Assembly (NCBI GenBank): GCA_964397545.1
Contig: CAYNIW010000009.1
Location: forward strand, 1-64,000
Direction of reading: 5' to 3'
Source of the DNA: JAFGIG01 sp964397545
Lineage (GTDB): Bacteria; SDB-A
Length of the DNA stretch: 64,000 nt
The notes beneath the pieces are model-generated. The model was not told the origin of the DNA, searched no databases, and worked only from the letters and a program-made list of their open reading frames with translations. Made by a program: the position numbers and the translations under genes. The first letter of the stretch is position 1, and every line of letters starts with the position of its first letter. Of the stretch, positions 23,665-32,883 are shown in pieces.

Positions 23665-25529
23665 TCCGTTGCTCTGTTTATCGGTTCTTTTCCGCATTCT
23701 ACTATTATGTCATCGATTTCAGATCCGGTTATGACCTCTTTTTCGAGAAGTTTTTTAACTGTTTTCTCAAAAACATCAAAATTGTCCCGAATTATCTCAA
23801 GAGCCTTTTTATATGAATCATCGAGAATTTTTTTGACTTCTTCATCTATGACAAGGGCGGTCGCTTCGGAATATTCTTTGCCGTAAGAGAATTCCTTGCC
23901 TCCTATTGAAAATCTCTCTTCACTTCTCCCGTAATTTACGGGTCCGATTTTGTCGCTCATCCCCCATTCGGCGACAATAGTCCGGGCTATCTGAGTAGCT
24001 TTCTCGAGATCGTTAGCCGCTCCTGTTGTAGGCTCGCCGAAAACGAGCATCTCCGACGCCCTGCCCCCAAGAAGCTGGGAAAGCATGCTTTCGAGATATT
24101 TTTTTCTGTAAATTCTCTTGTCGTCTATAGGCAGAGACTGAGTTACTCCGAGTGCTCTTCCCCGGGGTATTATTGAAACTTTATGGATGGGGTCGGATTC
24201 TTCAAGAAATTTAGCTACAATGGCATGGCCTGCTTCGTGATTTGCTGTGATAATCTTTTCTTTCTCATTTATGATCATAGATTTTCTCTCTACGCCCATT
24301 AGGATTTTGTCCTTAGCCCATTCAAAATCCGACATCTCGAGATAGTCTTTGTTTTGTTTCGCCGCCTGAAGGGCGGCTTCGTTAGCCATGTTCGCGAGAT
24401 CGGCGCCGACAAATCCCGGAGTCTGTTTTGCCAAAACGCCCAAATCAATGTCAGGAGACAGAGGAAAATTTTTAGTGTGGACCTCAAGAATTCCCTTCCT
24501 GCCGTTGACATCCGGCAGATCCACCATCACTCTTCTGTCGAATCTGCCGGGTCTGAGCAGTGCCGCATCGAGAATCTCGGGGCGGTTCGTCGCCGCCACT
24601 ACGATTATTCCCTGATTCTGTTCAAATCCGTCCATTTCAGAAAGCAAAGCGTTCAGAGTCTGTTCCCTCTCTTCGTGAGCGCCGGACAAAGTGTTGCCCC
24701 TGTGCCTGCCGACGGCGTCTATCTCGTCGATAAAAATAATGCAGGGAGTGTTTTCCTTGGCGTTCTTAAAAAGGTCCCTCACCCTGCTTGCGCCGACACC
24801 GACGAAAATCTCTACGAAGTCCGAACCCGTTATGGAAAAGAACGGGACATCAGCTTCACCCGCTACTGCTCTGGCGAGCAGGGTTTTTCCGGTTCCCGGA
24901 GCTCCTATGAGCAGGACGCCTTTCGGAACTTTCGCGCCGAGTCTCGTGAATTTTTTAGGGTCTTTTAAAAATACAATAACTTCGCGGAGTTCTTCTTTGG
25001 CTTCTTCTTCACCGGCGACATCTTTAAAAGTGACTTTGTTTTTCGTCGCTATGAACCTTTTCGCCTTTGACTTGGCAAATGAAAACGCTTTTCCTGAACC
25101 TTGGCTGTCCATCATGTATCGCCATATAAAAATCCACACGACGAAAATGACGACAATCGGGATCCAGGGCAGAATATACTGCCAGAAATTTGAAGGATTT
25201 TTAGATGAAACTACAACCGTGCTGTCTTTAAGAATTTCTCTTATAAGATCCGGGTCCGGATAAGGTATACGGGTTTTGAAGAGCTTAAATTCTTCTTCTC
25301 CGTCTTGCGCTTTTACAGGTTCAGTCAATTCTCCTTCAATGTCCTGTTCGACCACGACGAGGGATTTTACCTTTCCCTCCTGCAGAAGGCCGTAGAAGAA
25401 TGAAAAATCTACACTGCTTCTCTTTTCCCTTTTCATCCCCCATATTTCTGAAATTATCAGCCCAAGGGCAATAATGGCTATCCAGAAAAGAAGACCTTTT
25501 AAGAATGAAAACTTCCGTTTGTCAGGCAA
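23661..25529 (-). CDS. ftsH: ATP-dependent zinc metalloprotease FtsH
   Basis: The 622-residue protein has two N-terminal membrane helices (about 9-28 and 115-138), an AAA+ domain (Walker A GAPGTGKT at about 209-216, Walker B IIFIDEID, second region of homology NRPEILDAALLRPGRFD) and the zinc protease site HEAGH (near residue 430). It degrades misfolded membrane proteins and regulators. TTG 25529 follows a strong GGAGG at 11-nt distance; an ATG is not available. Gene order tilS-hpt-ftsH-folP is widespread in bacteria. Confidence 0.97.
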   Translation of the reverse strand: MPDKRKFSFLKGLLFWIAIIALGLIISEIWGMKREKRSSVDFSFFYGLLQEGKVKSLVVVEQDIEGELTEPVKAQDGEEEFKLFKTRIPYPDPDLIREILKDSTVVVSSKNPSNFWQYILPWIPIVVIFVVWIFIWRYMMDSQGSGKAFSFAKSKAKRFIATKNKVTFKDVAGEEEAKEELREVIVFLKDPKKFTRLGAKVPKGVLLIGAPGTGKTLLARAVAGEADVPFFSITGSDFVEIFVGVGASRVRDLFKNAKENTPCIIFIDEIDAVGRHRGNTLSGAHEEREQTLNALLSEMDGFEQNQGIIVVAATNRPEILDAALLRPGRFDRRVMVDLPDVNGRKGILEVHTKNFPLSPDIDLGVLAKQTPGFVGADLANMANEAALQAAKQNKDYLEMSDFEWAKDKILMGVERKSMIINEKEKIITANHEAGHAIVAKFLEESDPIHKVSIIPRGRALGVTQSLPIDDKRIYRKKYLESMLSQLLGGRASEMLVFGEPTTGAANDLEKATQIARTIVAEWGMSDKIGPVNYGRSEERFSIGGKEFSYGKEYSEATALVIDEEVKKILDDSYKKALEIIRDNFDVFEKTVKKLLEKEVITGSEIDDIIVECGKEPINRATE

Positions 25530-25564
25530 TTTTTATGTAACCTCCTGCTGTCGAATTTCTTAAA

Positions 25565-26083
25565 TCACTCTATAACCGCGATATATGGAAGATGGCGGTG
25601 TTTTTCATTGTAGTCGAGCCCGTATCCCACGACAAATTTGTCGGGTATTTTCACCCCGGTATAGTCAATATTGAGGTCTGTTTTTCTCCTCGCGGGTTTG
25701 TCGAGAAAAGCGCAAATTTTAAGGCTTTTCGGGTTTCTCGACAACAGCAATTTCTTTATGTAAGAAATTGTCAGTCCGGTGTCCACTATGTCCTCTACGA
25801 GAATGACATCCCTTCCGGCTATCGGGTTGTCGAGGTCCTTTGTTATCCTGACAACTCCGCTTGTCTGGGTCGAGGATCCGTATGAAGAAGCCGCGACGAA
25901 ATCGAGGATTACGGGAAAATTCAGATTCCTCATGAGGTCTGAAGCAAAGACGATCGAACCTTTAAGGATGCAAATAAGGACCACTTCGCCTCTGCCCGAA
26001 TAATCCCTGTTGAGCTCATGGGCTAAGCTTCTCACCGCAAGAGCAATTTCCTGCTCTCCGAGTATTGTTTCCTTTACTTCCAT
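25565..26083 (-). CDS. hpt: Hypoxanthine phosphoribosyltransferase
   Basis: The 172-residue enzyme salvages hypoxanthine/guanine using PRPP. The PRPP-binding motif is VILVEDIVDTGLT and the pyrophosphate loop lies in ILKGSIVF. ATG 26083 overlaps the tilS stop (TAATG) and gives the family length; a longer frame to 26149 lies inside tilS. Confidence 0.94.
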   Translation of the reverse strand: MEVKETILGEQEIALAVRSLAHELNRDYSGRGEVVLICILKGSIVFASDLMRNLNFPVILDFVAASSYGSSTQTSGVVRITKDLDNPIAGRDVILVEDIVDTGLTISYIKKLLLSRNPKSLKICAFLDKPARRKTDLNIDYTGVKIPDKFVVGYGLDYNEKHRHLPYIAVIE

Positions 26084-27075
26084 TAAATCCCCTGTTTTTT
26101 CTGTATATGTAACATGTTGTTGCGCCTGCGGGCTTTTAACCCACCGCAATTCAGCATATTGCCTGAAGAACGATCCGTCAAAGACAAAAGTCTCTCAGTC
26201 TGACAGCCGTCCAGCGACAAATATCCCGACTTCAAAGACGCTATTCTAAGGATTCTCCTTTTTGAGTGTTCCGGTATTAAGTCAAAAGCTTTAAGGTCTA
26301 TAGTATAACCTTCACGGCTCGGCCAGGCAACTTCATTTAATATCTTCTCGTCCGATTCCTGAAGAGTTTCAGAATCGAGTTGAAGTGAATCGAAGAGTCT
26401 CAGGAAAAAAAGACCGTAATCTCTTCCTGAAATTTCTCCGAAAACAGGCATCAGAACATCTCTTATCTTGTTTCTCTTGTAATGGAGCCATGAGTTTGAA
26501 GCATCTTGGAGATATCTAATTGAATTTTCCATTAGAAATTTCCTGATTTGATCTCTTGTGACTCCCAGAAGAGGTCTGAAATAAACTCCTCGTCTTTCTC
26601 TGATGGAAAGAAGGCCCTTCAATCCGGTCCCTCTCATGAGGTTGAACATAAAAGTTTCGATTCTGTCGTCGAGGTTGTGCCCGAGAAGAATCATAATTTC
26701 TTTCTGCCGCGCGAAATTTTCGAAAAAACCGTATCTCTCTCTTCTCAGTTTTTCCTCGGACATGCCCTTGGAGTCATTTTTCATTTCGCCTTTTATGAAC
26801 TCAACACCGAGAAAATCCGAGAGGGATTTTACAAAAGATGATTCTTCCTTTAATACGCTTGCTTCGCGTTGTTTGTGGTCAAAATACAAAATTCCCTTGA
26901 ATTTTTTTTCGGCAAAATATTTCGTCAGATAAGAAAGAGCGACTGAATCTCCTCCTCCACTGCATGCGACAAAGACTTCTTTCCCCTCCGGAATACTCTC
27001 AAAAGCCTCTTTAGCTTTCATTTGGACGGCATCACCTGCGACAAAATGAATTTTTTTTTCTTTTTCAGTATTCAT
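26083..27075 (-). CDS. tilS: tRNA(Ile)-lysidine synthetase
   Basis: The 330-residue protein carries the PP-loop SGGGDSVALS (about 40-49) that activates C34 of tRNA-Ile2 with ATP, plus GHNLDDRIETF and LMRGTGLKGL of the N-terminal TilS domain. The C-terminal domain is short. It overlaps the upstream glycosyltransferase gene by 11 bp and the downstream hpt by a shared TAATG. Confidence 0.93.
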   Translation of the reverse strand: MNTEKEKKIHFVAGDAVQMKAKEAFESIPEGKEVFVACSGGGDSVALSYLTKYFAEKKFKGILYFDHKQREASVLKEESSFVKSLSDFLGVEFIKGEMKNDSKGMSEEKLRRERYGFFENFARQKEIMILLGHNLDDRIETFMFNLMRGTGLKGLLSIRERRGVYFRPLLGVTRDQIRKFLMENSIRYLQDASNSWLHYKRNKIRDVLMPVFGEISGRDYGLFFLRLFDSLQLDSETLQESDEKILNEVAWPSREGYTIDLKAFDLIPEHSKRRILRIASLKSGYLSLDGCQTERLLSLTDRSSGNMLNCGGLKARRRNNMLHIQKKQGI

Positions 27076-28663
27076 AGACTCTGTAATATTGGTTTGATAC
27101 TATCATACGGGGACGGAATCTGTCTTTAAGCGCTTTTTCAATTTCCAATATTTCCCGGTTTTCGTGCCAGGAATTGACAATCAGCATTGTCTTTCCGGAT
27201 TTTTCCGCAAGGTCTTCTATATCCGAAGGCATGTAAAAAATTCTAGTAAAGCTTCTGTTTTTATCCGCCCCCCTGTCGAGGGAGTTAAAGTAATACGTAA
27301 TCTGAGGATTGGTCAAGTGAAAGTCGTCATCTACATAGACAAGCGAGCGGAATTCTTTAGAGTAAAACTTTTCAGAAAAGCCTTCTATACCGCTGTCATA
27401 ATAAACTCTTGTCTGTGTGAATATCCCGCATACAAGAGACAGTAAAAACAAAAACAGAGCTGCTGTTTCTGATTTGGACGTTTTTTTTAAGAGAATAAGC
27501 AAAGCCGCCGTAGATAAAATAAACAAAAGTATGTAAAAAAGCTGAGGCATCCTCATTATATTCCCGAAGTTTCCTCTCATAAAATGGAACCCCGACCAAA
27601 GAGAAAACGCAGATGACAGAATAACTGTCACCAAAAAGCTTTCCTTTTTTTTCGCCATGTCGGAAAGACAAATGCCCGTGAGGATTGACAACGCAGGAAT
27701 GAAAGCGAGGGAATATGTCCTTAATTGAGTCTTTGAAAAACTGTAAACGCAGAATTGAACGGCAAAAAACAAGAGGAAAAAGGACATCTCCGGTCTTTTA
27801 TCCAATGCTATTTTTTTAAGTTTAGTCATCAAAACCGCAACCGAAACAGGCATCATGAGAGCCAGCTGGTTTACATAAAAAAAGATCCCGAGTCTCTGAA
27901 CGTTTGACTCAACTCCCGCGGTGGTTCTCTTTATAACGTGAAAGAGAAAAAAATAGTCAACAAAATTTCCTCCGTATCTGGTTATCATGTATAAATGCCA
28001 GGGCAAAGCCAGCACAACTCCAGTGAGAAAAAACACAAAAAAATGCTCTAAAGCGGGACGAAATTTCATGTTCCTAAAAACCGCCTGAAAGGAAATATAA
28101 ACAAAAATCGACGCCGGAAGAAACATGCCTACGAGAATTTTACTCATCAAAGACATCCCGAAACACATGCCTGCGAGTAAAAGGTAAAACCGGTTCTTGT
28201 CACGACTGAGGAAAGCGAGAGCTCCCGCAGTCATCCAGAATACGCAGAAAACATCAAGCTGTCCCTGTCTTGAGTAAGAGAAAAAAAACGCGTTCGTTCC
28301 GAGAATCAGGGCTGAAAAAAATCCGGCGAGTCTGTCCCTGAAAAAAAAGAACAAAATTATCACAAGAAAAGCTCCGGCGAAAGCCGACCAAAATCTTGCT
28401 GAAAAAGCCGTTTCGCCGGTGATCTTCATCACAAGCGCCGAAAACCAAATGTAAAGAGGAGGGTGAGATGAAGAATAAAGACCGTTTACGGAATACTTTG
28501 TCTGATCCAACCAGCTGCCGAAGGAAACGGCGCTTTTAATTCTCGACGCATACATTGCCTCGTCCCAGGGCTGTATTTCCGCGTCACCAAGGCCGTAAAA
28601 ACGCAAAATAGATACTATTAGAACGGCAAGAAACATAAAAATATGCTTTTTTTCGGTTCTCAC
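27065..28663 (-). CDS. PMT/ArnT-type membrane glycosyltransferase
   Basis: About 532 residues with roughly eleven membrane helices. The family's catalytic loop is seen as WDEAMYASRI after the first helix, and a second conserved patch SSHPPLYIWF follows. It should move a sugar from a polyprenyl-phosphate donor to a lipid or protein. The frame runs to TTG 28768, but a -10 box lies inside that extension, so I start at GTG 28663 (AGGA upstream); ATG 28687 is an alternative. It heads the leftward supercluster. Confidence 0.8.
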   Translation of the reverse strand: MRTEKKHIFMFLAVLIVSILRFYGLGDAEIQPWDEAMYASRIKSAVSFGSWLDQTKYSVNGLYSSSHPPLYIWFSALVMKITGETAFSARFWSAFAGAFLVIILFFFFRDRLAGFFSALILGTNAFFFSYSRQGQLDVFCVFWMTAGALAFLSRDKNRFYLLLAGMCFGMSLMSKILVGMFLPASIFVYISFQAVFRNMKFRPALEHFFVFFLTGVVLALPWHLYMITRYGGNFVDYFFLFHVIKRTTAGVESNVQRLGIFFYVNQLALMMPVSVAVLMTKLKKIALDKRPEMSFFLLFFAVQFCVYSFSKTQLRTYSLAFIPALSILTGICLSDMAKKKESFLVTVILSSAFSLWSGFHFMRGNFGNIMRMPQLFYILLFILSTAALLILLKKTSKSETAALFLFLLSLVCGIFTQTRVYYDSGIEGFSEKFYSKEFRSLVYVDDDFHLTNPQITYYFNSLDRGADKNRSFTRIFYMPSDIEDLAEKSGKTMLIVNSWHENREILEIEKALKDRFRPRMIVSNQYYRVYEY

Positions 28664-28745
28664 TTCTTTATTTCCTGGCAAACGCATCCTTTCTTGCGAA
28701 GCAGCGGGGTAAACCTTATACAAAACAGCCGCCAATATCCATTTT

Positions 28746-28751
28746 ATTATA
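28746..28751 (-). promoter_or_regulatory. -10 element for the leftward supercluster
   Basis: TATAAT on the leftward strand, about 80 nt upstream of the GTG start at 28663. The -35 is only roughly matched about 17-19 nt further up. A rightward TTGACT at 28754-28759 overlaps it nearly back to back, with TTAAAT 17 nt on, suggesting a divergent promoter pair. Confidence 0.45.
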
Positions 28752-28811
28752 TCTTGACTTGAAGCCAATGATTTAATTAAATCTTTACATATCGCAAGGA
28801 GTGGTAAAAAT

Positions 28812-29336
28812 ATGATTATACTTTTTTGCGCTCTGGCCGCAATAACCGATTTTGAAAAAAATTTGATTGTAAAAGAAGCATATCTTTCTATGGTCGAAGA
28901 GGGAAGGCTGACGGCGCTTTCTTCGTGCAGTTTTTATCCGCTCGAAAGTTCGGAAAAAGACTCGCTCGCCGCGAATGCCTTGAACTTATGGGCATATGAA
29001 CTGAGAAACGGCGCATCTCCCGGTGAAGAATCCGTATTTGTCTTTGCGGAAAAATTTGAGCTTTTTTGGGAAATTCGTAATTCAACTATTTTCACTCCCG
29101 AAAAAGCCGCCTGGAAAATTGAGATAAACTTTCATCTTTTCAAAGACGGAAATCTTGCCGGACTTCACGAGTCGGAAAGAAGAGGCTCTTTCGACGTTTC
29201 CTCGCTTAAAGAAGGCGACCTCGAAAATTCGATCCTTGATTTCAATAGAGGGCTTACAAAATTTAATATCTTTGAATTCGCGGGTGTGAGCTTTTTATGC
29301 GCGGGAATTGTATTTGCTTTTTATTACATAAGATAA
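28812..29336 (+). CDS. Uncharacterised membrane-anchored protein
   Basis: The 174-residue protein starts at ATG 28812 after AGGAG. It has a short hydrophobic N-terminus (ILFCALAAI), a soluble middle of about 130 residues and a C-terminal membrane helix (about 152-172, FAGVSFLCAGIVFAFYYI). I recognise no family. It is followed after 9 bp by a TPR protein gene and is the first gene of the rightward run. Confidence 0.7.
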   Translation: MIILFCALAAITDFEKNLIVKEAYLSMVEEGRLTALSSCSFYPLESSEKDSLAANALNLWAYELRNGASPGEESVFVFAEKFELFWEIRNSTIFTPEKAAWKIEINFHLFKDGNLAGLHESERRGSFDVSSLKEGDLENSILDFNRGLTKFNIFEFAGVSFLCAGIVFAFYYIR

Positions 29337-29345
29337 GGGGGACAA

Positions 29346-30086
29346 TTGAGCGAAGAAAAAGGCAATGAAAACAAACAGGCAGACATACTTCTGCATATAG
29401 AAATGGGCAAAGCCTATCTGCGCCGCGGGAGAAGAGAAGACGCTCTCAGGGAGCTGAAAACAGCTCTCGCCCTCGCTCCGGACTATCCCGATCTTCATTA
29501 CGAAATCGGAGTTGTCTATGCCTTAACCGGAAACTACGAAAAAGCGATTGAGTTTTTCAAAAAATCTATCGAACTGAATCCGAAATACCTCGAACCCCGT
29601 CTAAATCTCGCCATAACTCTTTCAGACGCCGGATTCGACAAAGAAGCTATAGAGCATTTCAAGGTAGTAAAGGAACTCGAAAAAAACAGTAAATTCCTTT
29701 TCGGGGCGGCCGGTTCCAGGATCGCAAACTCCCATGCATACACCGGAGACCTTTATTTCGATGTCGAAGCTTTCGACAGCGCGATAGAAGAATACAAAAA
29801 AGGAGTAGATATAGCTCCCGATTTTCTCGACATCAGCCTTAAACTCGCCAAGGCTTACATCGCCAGGGGAGACCTCTCCAAAGCCGAAAAACAACTGCTC
29901 AGCATCTTAAACAAAGACCCTAATTTCAGGGACGCCCTGAGAATGCTCGGTTCAATAAACCTGAAAATGGGAAAAAAAGACAAAGCGAAAGCGATCTGGA
30001 CGAAGATGCTTTTAGAAAACCCACAAGACAACGAAGCCCAAGTTCTTCTGAACACGCTGAACGATTTCAACGACAATGCTGATTGA
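29346..30086 (+). CDS. TPR-repeat protein
   Basis: The 246-residue protein is built from about six tetratricopeptide repeats (for example GKAYLRRGRREDALRELKTA, ALTGNYEKAIEFFKKSIELN). There is no signal peptide, so it is probably a cytoplasmic scaffold. TTG 29346 follows AAGGGGG at 6-7 nt and there is no nearby ATG. It overlaps upp by 11 bp. Confidence 0.88.
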   Translation: MSEEKGNENKQADILLHIEMGKAYLRRGRREDALRELKTALALAPDYPDLHYEIGVVYALTGNYEKAIEFFKKSIELNPKYLEPRLNLAITLSDAGFDKEAIEHFKVVKELEKNSKFLFGAAGSRIANSHAYTGDLYFDVEAFDSAIEEYKKGVDIAPDFLDISLKLAKAYIARGDLSKAEKQLLSILNKDPNFRDALRMLGSINLKMGKKDKAKAIWTKMLLENPQDNEAQVLLNTLNDFNDNAD

Positions 30087-30693
30087 GATAGACAGTCCGA
30101 TAGCTCAGAGCGAATTGAAGTCCGCCAGATCCGTTAGGAGCTCGAAAAAAGAATTTCGAACGGCTGTCTATAACATGACATCATGCCTATTTTTCGAAGC
30201 TTCAAAAAACATCAAGCTTCGGAGATGCACAGTCACGACTCCCCTTGAAAAAACATTGGGTAAATATTTGGATCAATCCAAAATCGCTCTTGTTCCGATT
30301 CTCAGGGCGGGAATGTGGATGGTCAACCCCGTAACGGATTTTCTTCCCGATGTCAGCGTTTTTCCAATGGGAATCAGAAGAAATGAAAAAACTCTTGAGC
30401 CCCTGGTTTATTACTCATCCCTACCCCCTGATTTCAAAGGAATTCATGTGTTTCTTCTCGACCCAATGCTCGCGACAGGCGGGTCTGCATCTTATGTCTG
30501 TCATGAAATTCTCAAAAGAAAACCCGGGAATCTTGACATACTTACTATTATATGCGCCCCTGAAGGCGTCTCGAAAATAGAAGCGCTATACCCCGGAACG
30601 AAAATTTATACAGTCTCCCTCGACAGAAAACTCAACTCAGCCGGTTACATACTCCCTGGTTTAGGAGACGCCGGAGACAGAATTTACGGCTGA
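30076..30693 (+). CDS. upp: Uracil phosphoribosyltransferase
   Basis: The 205-residue enzyme makes UMP from uracil and PRPP. Typical motifs are VPILRAGMWM, the PRPP-binding stretch LLDPMLATGGSA, and the C-terminal uracil-binding YILPGLGDAGDRIYG. Length matches UPRT. Translation is likely coupled to the preceding TPR gene. Confidence 0.95.
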   Translation: MLIEIDSPIAQSELKSARSVRSSKKEFRTAVYNMTSCLFFEASKNIKLRRCTVTTPLEKTLGKYLDQSKIALVPILRAGMWMVNPVTDFLPDVSVFPMGIRRNEKTLEPLVYYSSLPPDFKGIHVFLLDPMLATGGSASYVCHEILKRKPGNLDILTIICAPEGVSKIEALYPGTKIYTVSLDRKLNSAGYILPGLGDAGDRIYG

Positions 30694-30714
30694 TTTATTT
30701 AACTGGAGGTAAAT

Positions 30715-31212
30715 ATCACTGACACGGATAAAAACAAAATCACTGTTTTAGTTCTTTTTTTTCTCATTCTCGCGGCGGACCAGATAACAAAACATTTAAT
30801 ACAGATACACTTTTCTTCTAATCCGTCTCCTATCCACGTCATAGGCTCGTATTTCAATATAGTCTATGTTGAAAATCCCTACGGCGCGATGGGATTGAGG
30901 TTCGGTCCTTCCTGGCTACACGCGCTGACATCTTCAGCCGCAACGCTTTTGGTCGGAATTTACAGCGTCTATACACTTTTCTGGAGAAAAAATTCGACTT
31001 TTTTGAAAAATCTCGGCCTATTCATGGTCTTTGCCGGAGCCGCCGGAAATTTAGCGGATAAACTTCTCAGAAGCGGCGGAGTTATAGACTTCATAGATAT
31101 AGGAATCGGAAAACACAGATTCTGGGCATTTAACATTGCCGATGCTTCTATATCCGTAGGAGCCGTTCTATGGATAATTTTTTCTTCAATTAAGAACAAA
31201 GAAGCGGAATAA
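30715..31212 (+). CDS. lspA: Lipoprotein signal peptidase (signal peptidase II), non-canonical start
   Basis: The 165-residue frame contains the LspA landmarks: ADQITKHLI in helix 1, VENPYGAMGL, GAAGNLADKLL then VIDFIDIG, and FNIADASIS; the two catalytic Asp residues lie in the last two motifs. Four membrane helices are visible. The first ATG in frame (30889) would delete the first helix and the DQxTK motif. Between the in-frame TAA at 30700 and that ATG there is no ATG, GTG or TTG. A strong GGAGGT (30705-30710) points to ATC at 30715, 4 nt on. CTG 30703 overlaps the ribosome site and is unlikely. It shares a run with sigma/anti-sigma genes. Confidence 0.85.
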   Translation: MTDTDKNKITVLVLFFLILAADQITKHLIQIHFSSNPSPIHVIGSYFNIVYVENPYGAMGLRFGPSWLHALTSSAATLLVGIYSVYTLFWRKNSTFLKNLGLFMVFAGAAGNLADKLLRSGGVIDFIDIGIGKHRFWAFNIADASISVGAVLWIIFSSIKNKEAE

Positions 31213-31218
31213 AACGGG

Positions 31219-31779
31219 ATGTTTTCGGGTATAGAAGATATAGAAAAAGAGGATGAAGAGATAATAGAAAAGGTTCTGAAGGGGGAAAGAGAATGTTTCG
31301 GCATGCTCATAGAGAAATATCAGAAAAAAATTTACGCTTATATAAAGCGGAAGTATTACATTGATAACGACGACATGGACGATATAATGCAGGATACTTT
31401 CATTAAATGCTACAAAAACTTAAACTCATTCAAGAAAGGGCACGATTTCTACCCTTGGCTTGCCAAAATAGCCATAAATATGAGCAGAGATTTTTTACGA
31501 AATAAAATTACGCGTAAAAACCGCATTCAGGAATCTTTTGAAGATCCTCTCAGCGTTAAAGAACAAAAAGACCCGGTAAAAGAGATAATCGAACTTGACG
31601 TAATAAAAGAGTCTCTTTCAGAGCTTTCCTCCGAATACAGAGAAGTGCTGATAATGAGAGCCGAGGGATTAAGTTATTCCGAAATTTCACAAAAAATTTC
31701 CGTCCCCGTCGGAACGGTTATGTCGAGACTTAACAGAGGAAGAAAAATAATCTTGGATAAATTTTCAAAGAGGGCATAA
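31219..31779 (+). CDS. ECF-type RNA polymerase sigma factor
   Basis: The 186-residue protein has region 2 (about 20-90; DDIMQDTFIKCYKNL binds -10 DNA/core) and region 4 (about 130-180; LSSEYREVLIMRAEGLSYSEI helix-turn-helix). No other domains are present, as in sigma-E-like factors. It follows lspA by 6 bp and its stop overlaps the anti-sigma start (TAATG), the usual arrangement for co-regulated pairs. Confidence 0.93.
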   Translation: MFSGIEDIEKEDEEIIEKVLKGERECFGMLIEKYQKKIYAYIKRKYYIDNDDMDDIMQDTFIKCYKNLNSFKKGHDFYPWLAKIAINMSRDFLRNKITRKNRIQESFEDPLSVKEQKDPVKEIIELDVIKESLSELSSEYREVLIMRAEGLSYSEISQKISVPVGTVMSRLNRGRKIILDKFSKRA

Positions 31780-32834
31780 TGGAACACGAAGAATTTTTTG
31801 AATTGATCGGAGCTTTCATAGACAAAGAGCTCAGTATCGAAGATTCTTACAGAGTCCGTGAGCATTTGAAAACTTGCCCCGGATGCAGAAAATATTTCGA
31901 AGAGCTTAAATCCCTCGACATGAAAATTGAAAAAGTAGTTAAGAGCGAGTCCCTTCCCTCAGATTCATATTTCGAATCCCTGACTTCGGCAATAATGGCT
32001 CAATTGCCTAATAAAACTGGTTTTGCCTGGAGCGGTTTTTTTTCTTTTCTTGCCAGAAGAGAAATGACCCCTGTCTGGGTAATGGGATTTGTCCTGATTT
32101 TTGCCGTTGTTTTCAGGCTCATGTTCTTCAACACATACAAAGAGATACAAAACCGCCGGGCGGGATTTGCAGACAACAATGAGTCAACAGTCTCTCAGAC
32201 GTCCTCTCTGACCCCTGCCTCATCAGATTCCGCCGCAGAATACCAATCCATGGAGACTGAGTTTGATGGTATTTCCCCAGACCAAACTCTCTCAGCGACC
32301 GCTGTATCGGGAGAGGTTCAAATTGAAGATGTCGCTGAAGATTATGGATACACGCGGACAAGCTCTGTTGACAGAGAAATCACCCTTTCACAGCCCTTGT
32401 TAGCCCGTGAAAAAATTGACGATCTGACAGGAGTGACCGGAGGGATTTCTCGAACGGAATCAGAAAATACTACAAATCTCTCTCTTCAGGAAGACGAGAG
32501 GACTGACCGGGACAGTCTTTATGGAAAAGACCTTGTCGATTCGGATTATTTTGAATCCAGAGGCGCGGGATTCGAGCCGGAACAAGCGCCGGGATTTATT
32601 GAAGTCTGCGAAACTGCCGTGGAAGAAACAGCAGAGTTAAAAATGGTGAAGATAAGATTTGAAATTGACGGAGAGGGACGCATCTCCACGATAGACATCC
32701 CTCCGGAGATAGACACAGCCCTGGGAAATTTCATCTTCAACTCCAACTATCTCCGAAAAACTTCTCTAAAAGACACTTTCATAGAAATCAATATCCCTCC
32801 TGATAAAATCAAGGACTGCAGTTTCGATTTTTAG
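31779..32834 (+). CDS. Zinc-finger anti-sigma factor with long extracytoplasmic region
   Basis: The 351-residue protein has an N-terminal anti-sigma zinc finger (His29, Cys33, Cys36 in HLKTCPGC), one membrane helix (about 106-126, WVMGFVLIFAVVFRLMFF) and an unusually long outer part. That part is Ser/Thr/Glu-rich and disordered-looking, then ends in a folded segment (about 285-351; VKIRFEIDGEGRISTIDI) that resembles TonB/AgmX-type C-terminal domains. It should hold the ECF sigma factor at the membrane until an envelope signal arrives. The family of the end domain is uncertain. Confidence 0.85.
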   Translation: MEHEEFFELIGAFIDKELSIEDSYRVREHLKTCPGCRKYFEELKSLDMKIEKVVKSESLPSDSYFESLTSAIMAQLPNKTGFAWSGFFSFLARREMTPVWVMGFVLIFAVVFRLMFFNTYKEIQNRRAGFADNNESTVSQTSSLTPASSDSAAEYQSMETEFDGISPDQTLSATAVSGEVQIEDVAEDYGYTRTSSVDREITLSQPLLAREKIDDLTGVTGGISRTESENTTNLSLQEDERTDRDSLYGKDLVDSDYFESRGAGFEPEQAPGFIEVCETAVEETAELKMVKIRFEIDGEGRISTIDIPPEIDTALGNFIFNSNYLRKTSLKDTFIEINIPPDKIKDCSFDF

Positions 32835-32854
32835 TTTAAAGTTGGAATGTATAT

Positions 32855-32883
32855 AAGCGCCGATTATTTTCGGCGCTTTTTTT
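32855..32883. terminator. Bidirectional intrinsic terminator
   Basis: Nine-base-pair GC-rich stem (32855-32863 with 32870-32878), 6-nt loop, with T-run 32877-32883 on the rightward strand and A-rich flank on the other. It lies between convergent genes (anti-sigma and Spy-like). Confidence 0.88.

Noticed and set aside
23665..23697. Upstream ATG of folP
   Set aside because: It would overlap ftsH by 37 bp, whereas ATG 23664 forms the ATGA coupling seen at other junctions.
30889..31212. Short lspA from ATG 30889
   Set aside because: It lacks the first membrane helix and DQxTK motif that are encoded in frame just upstream.
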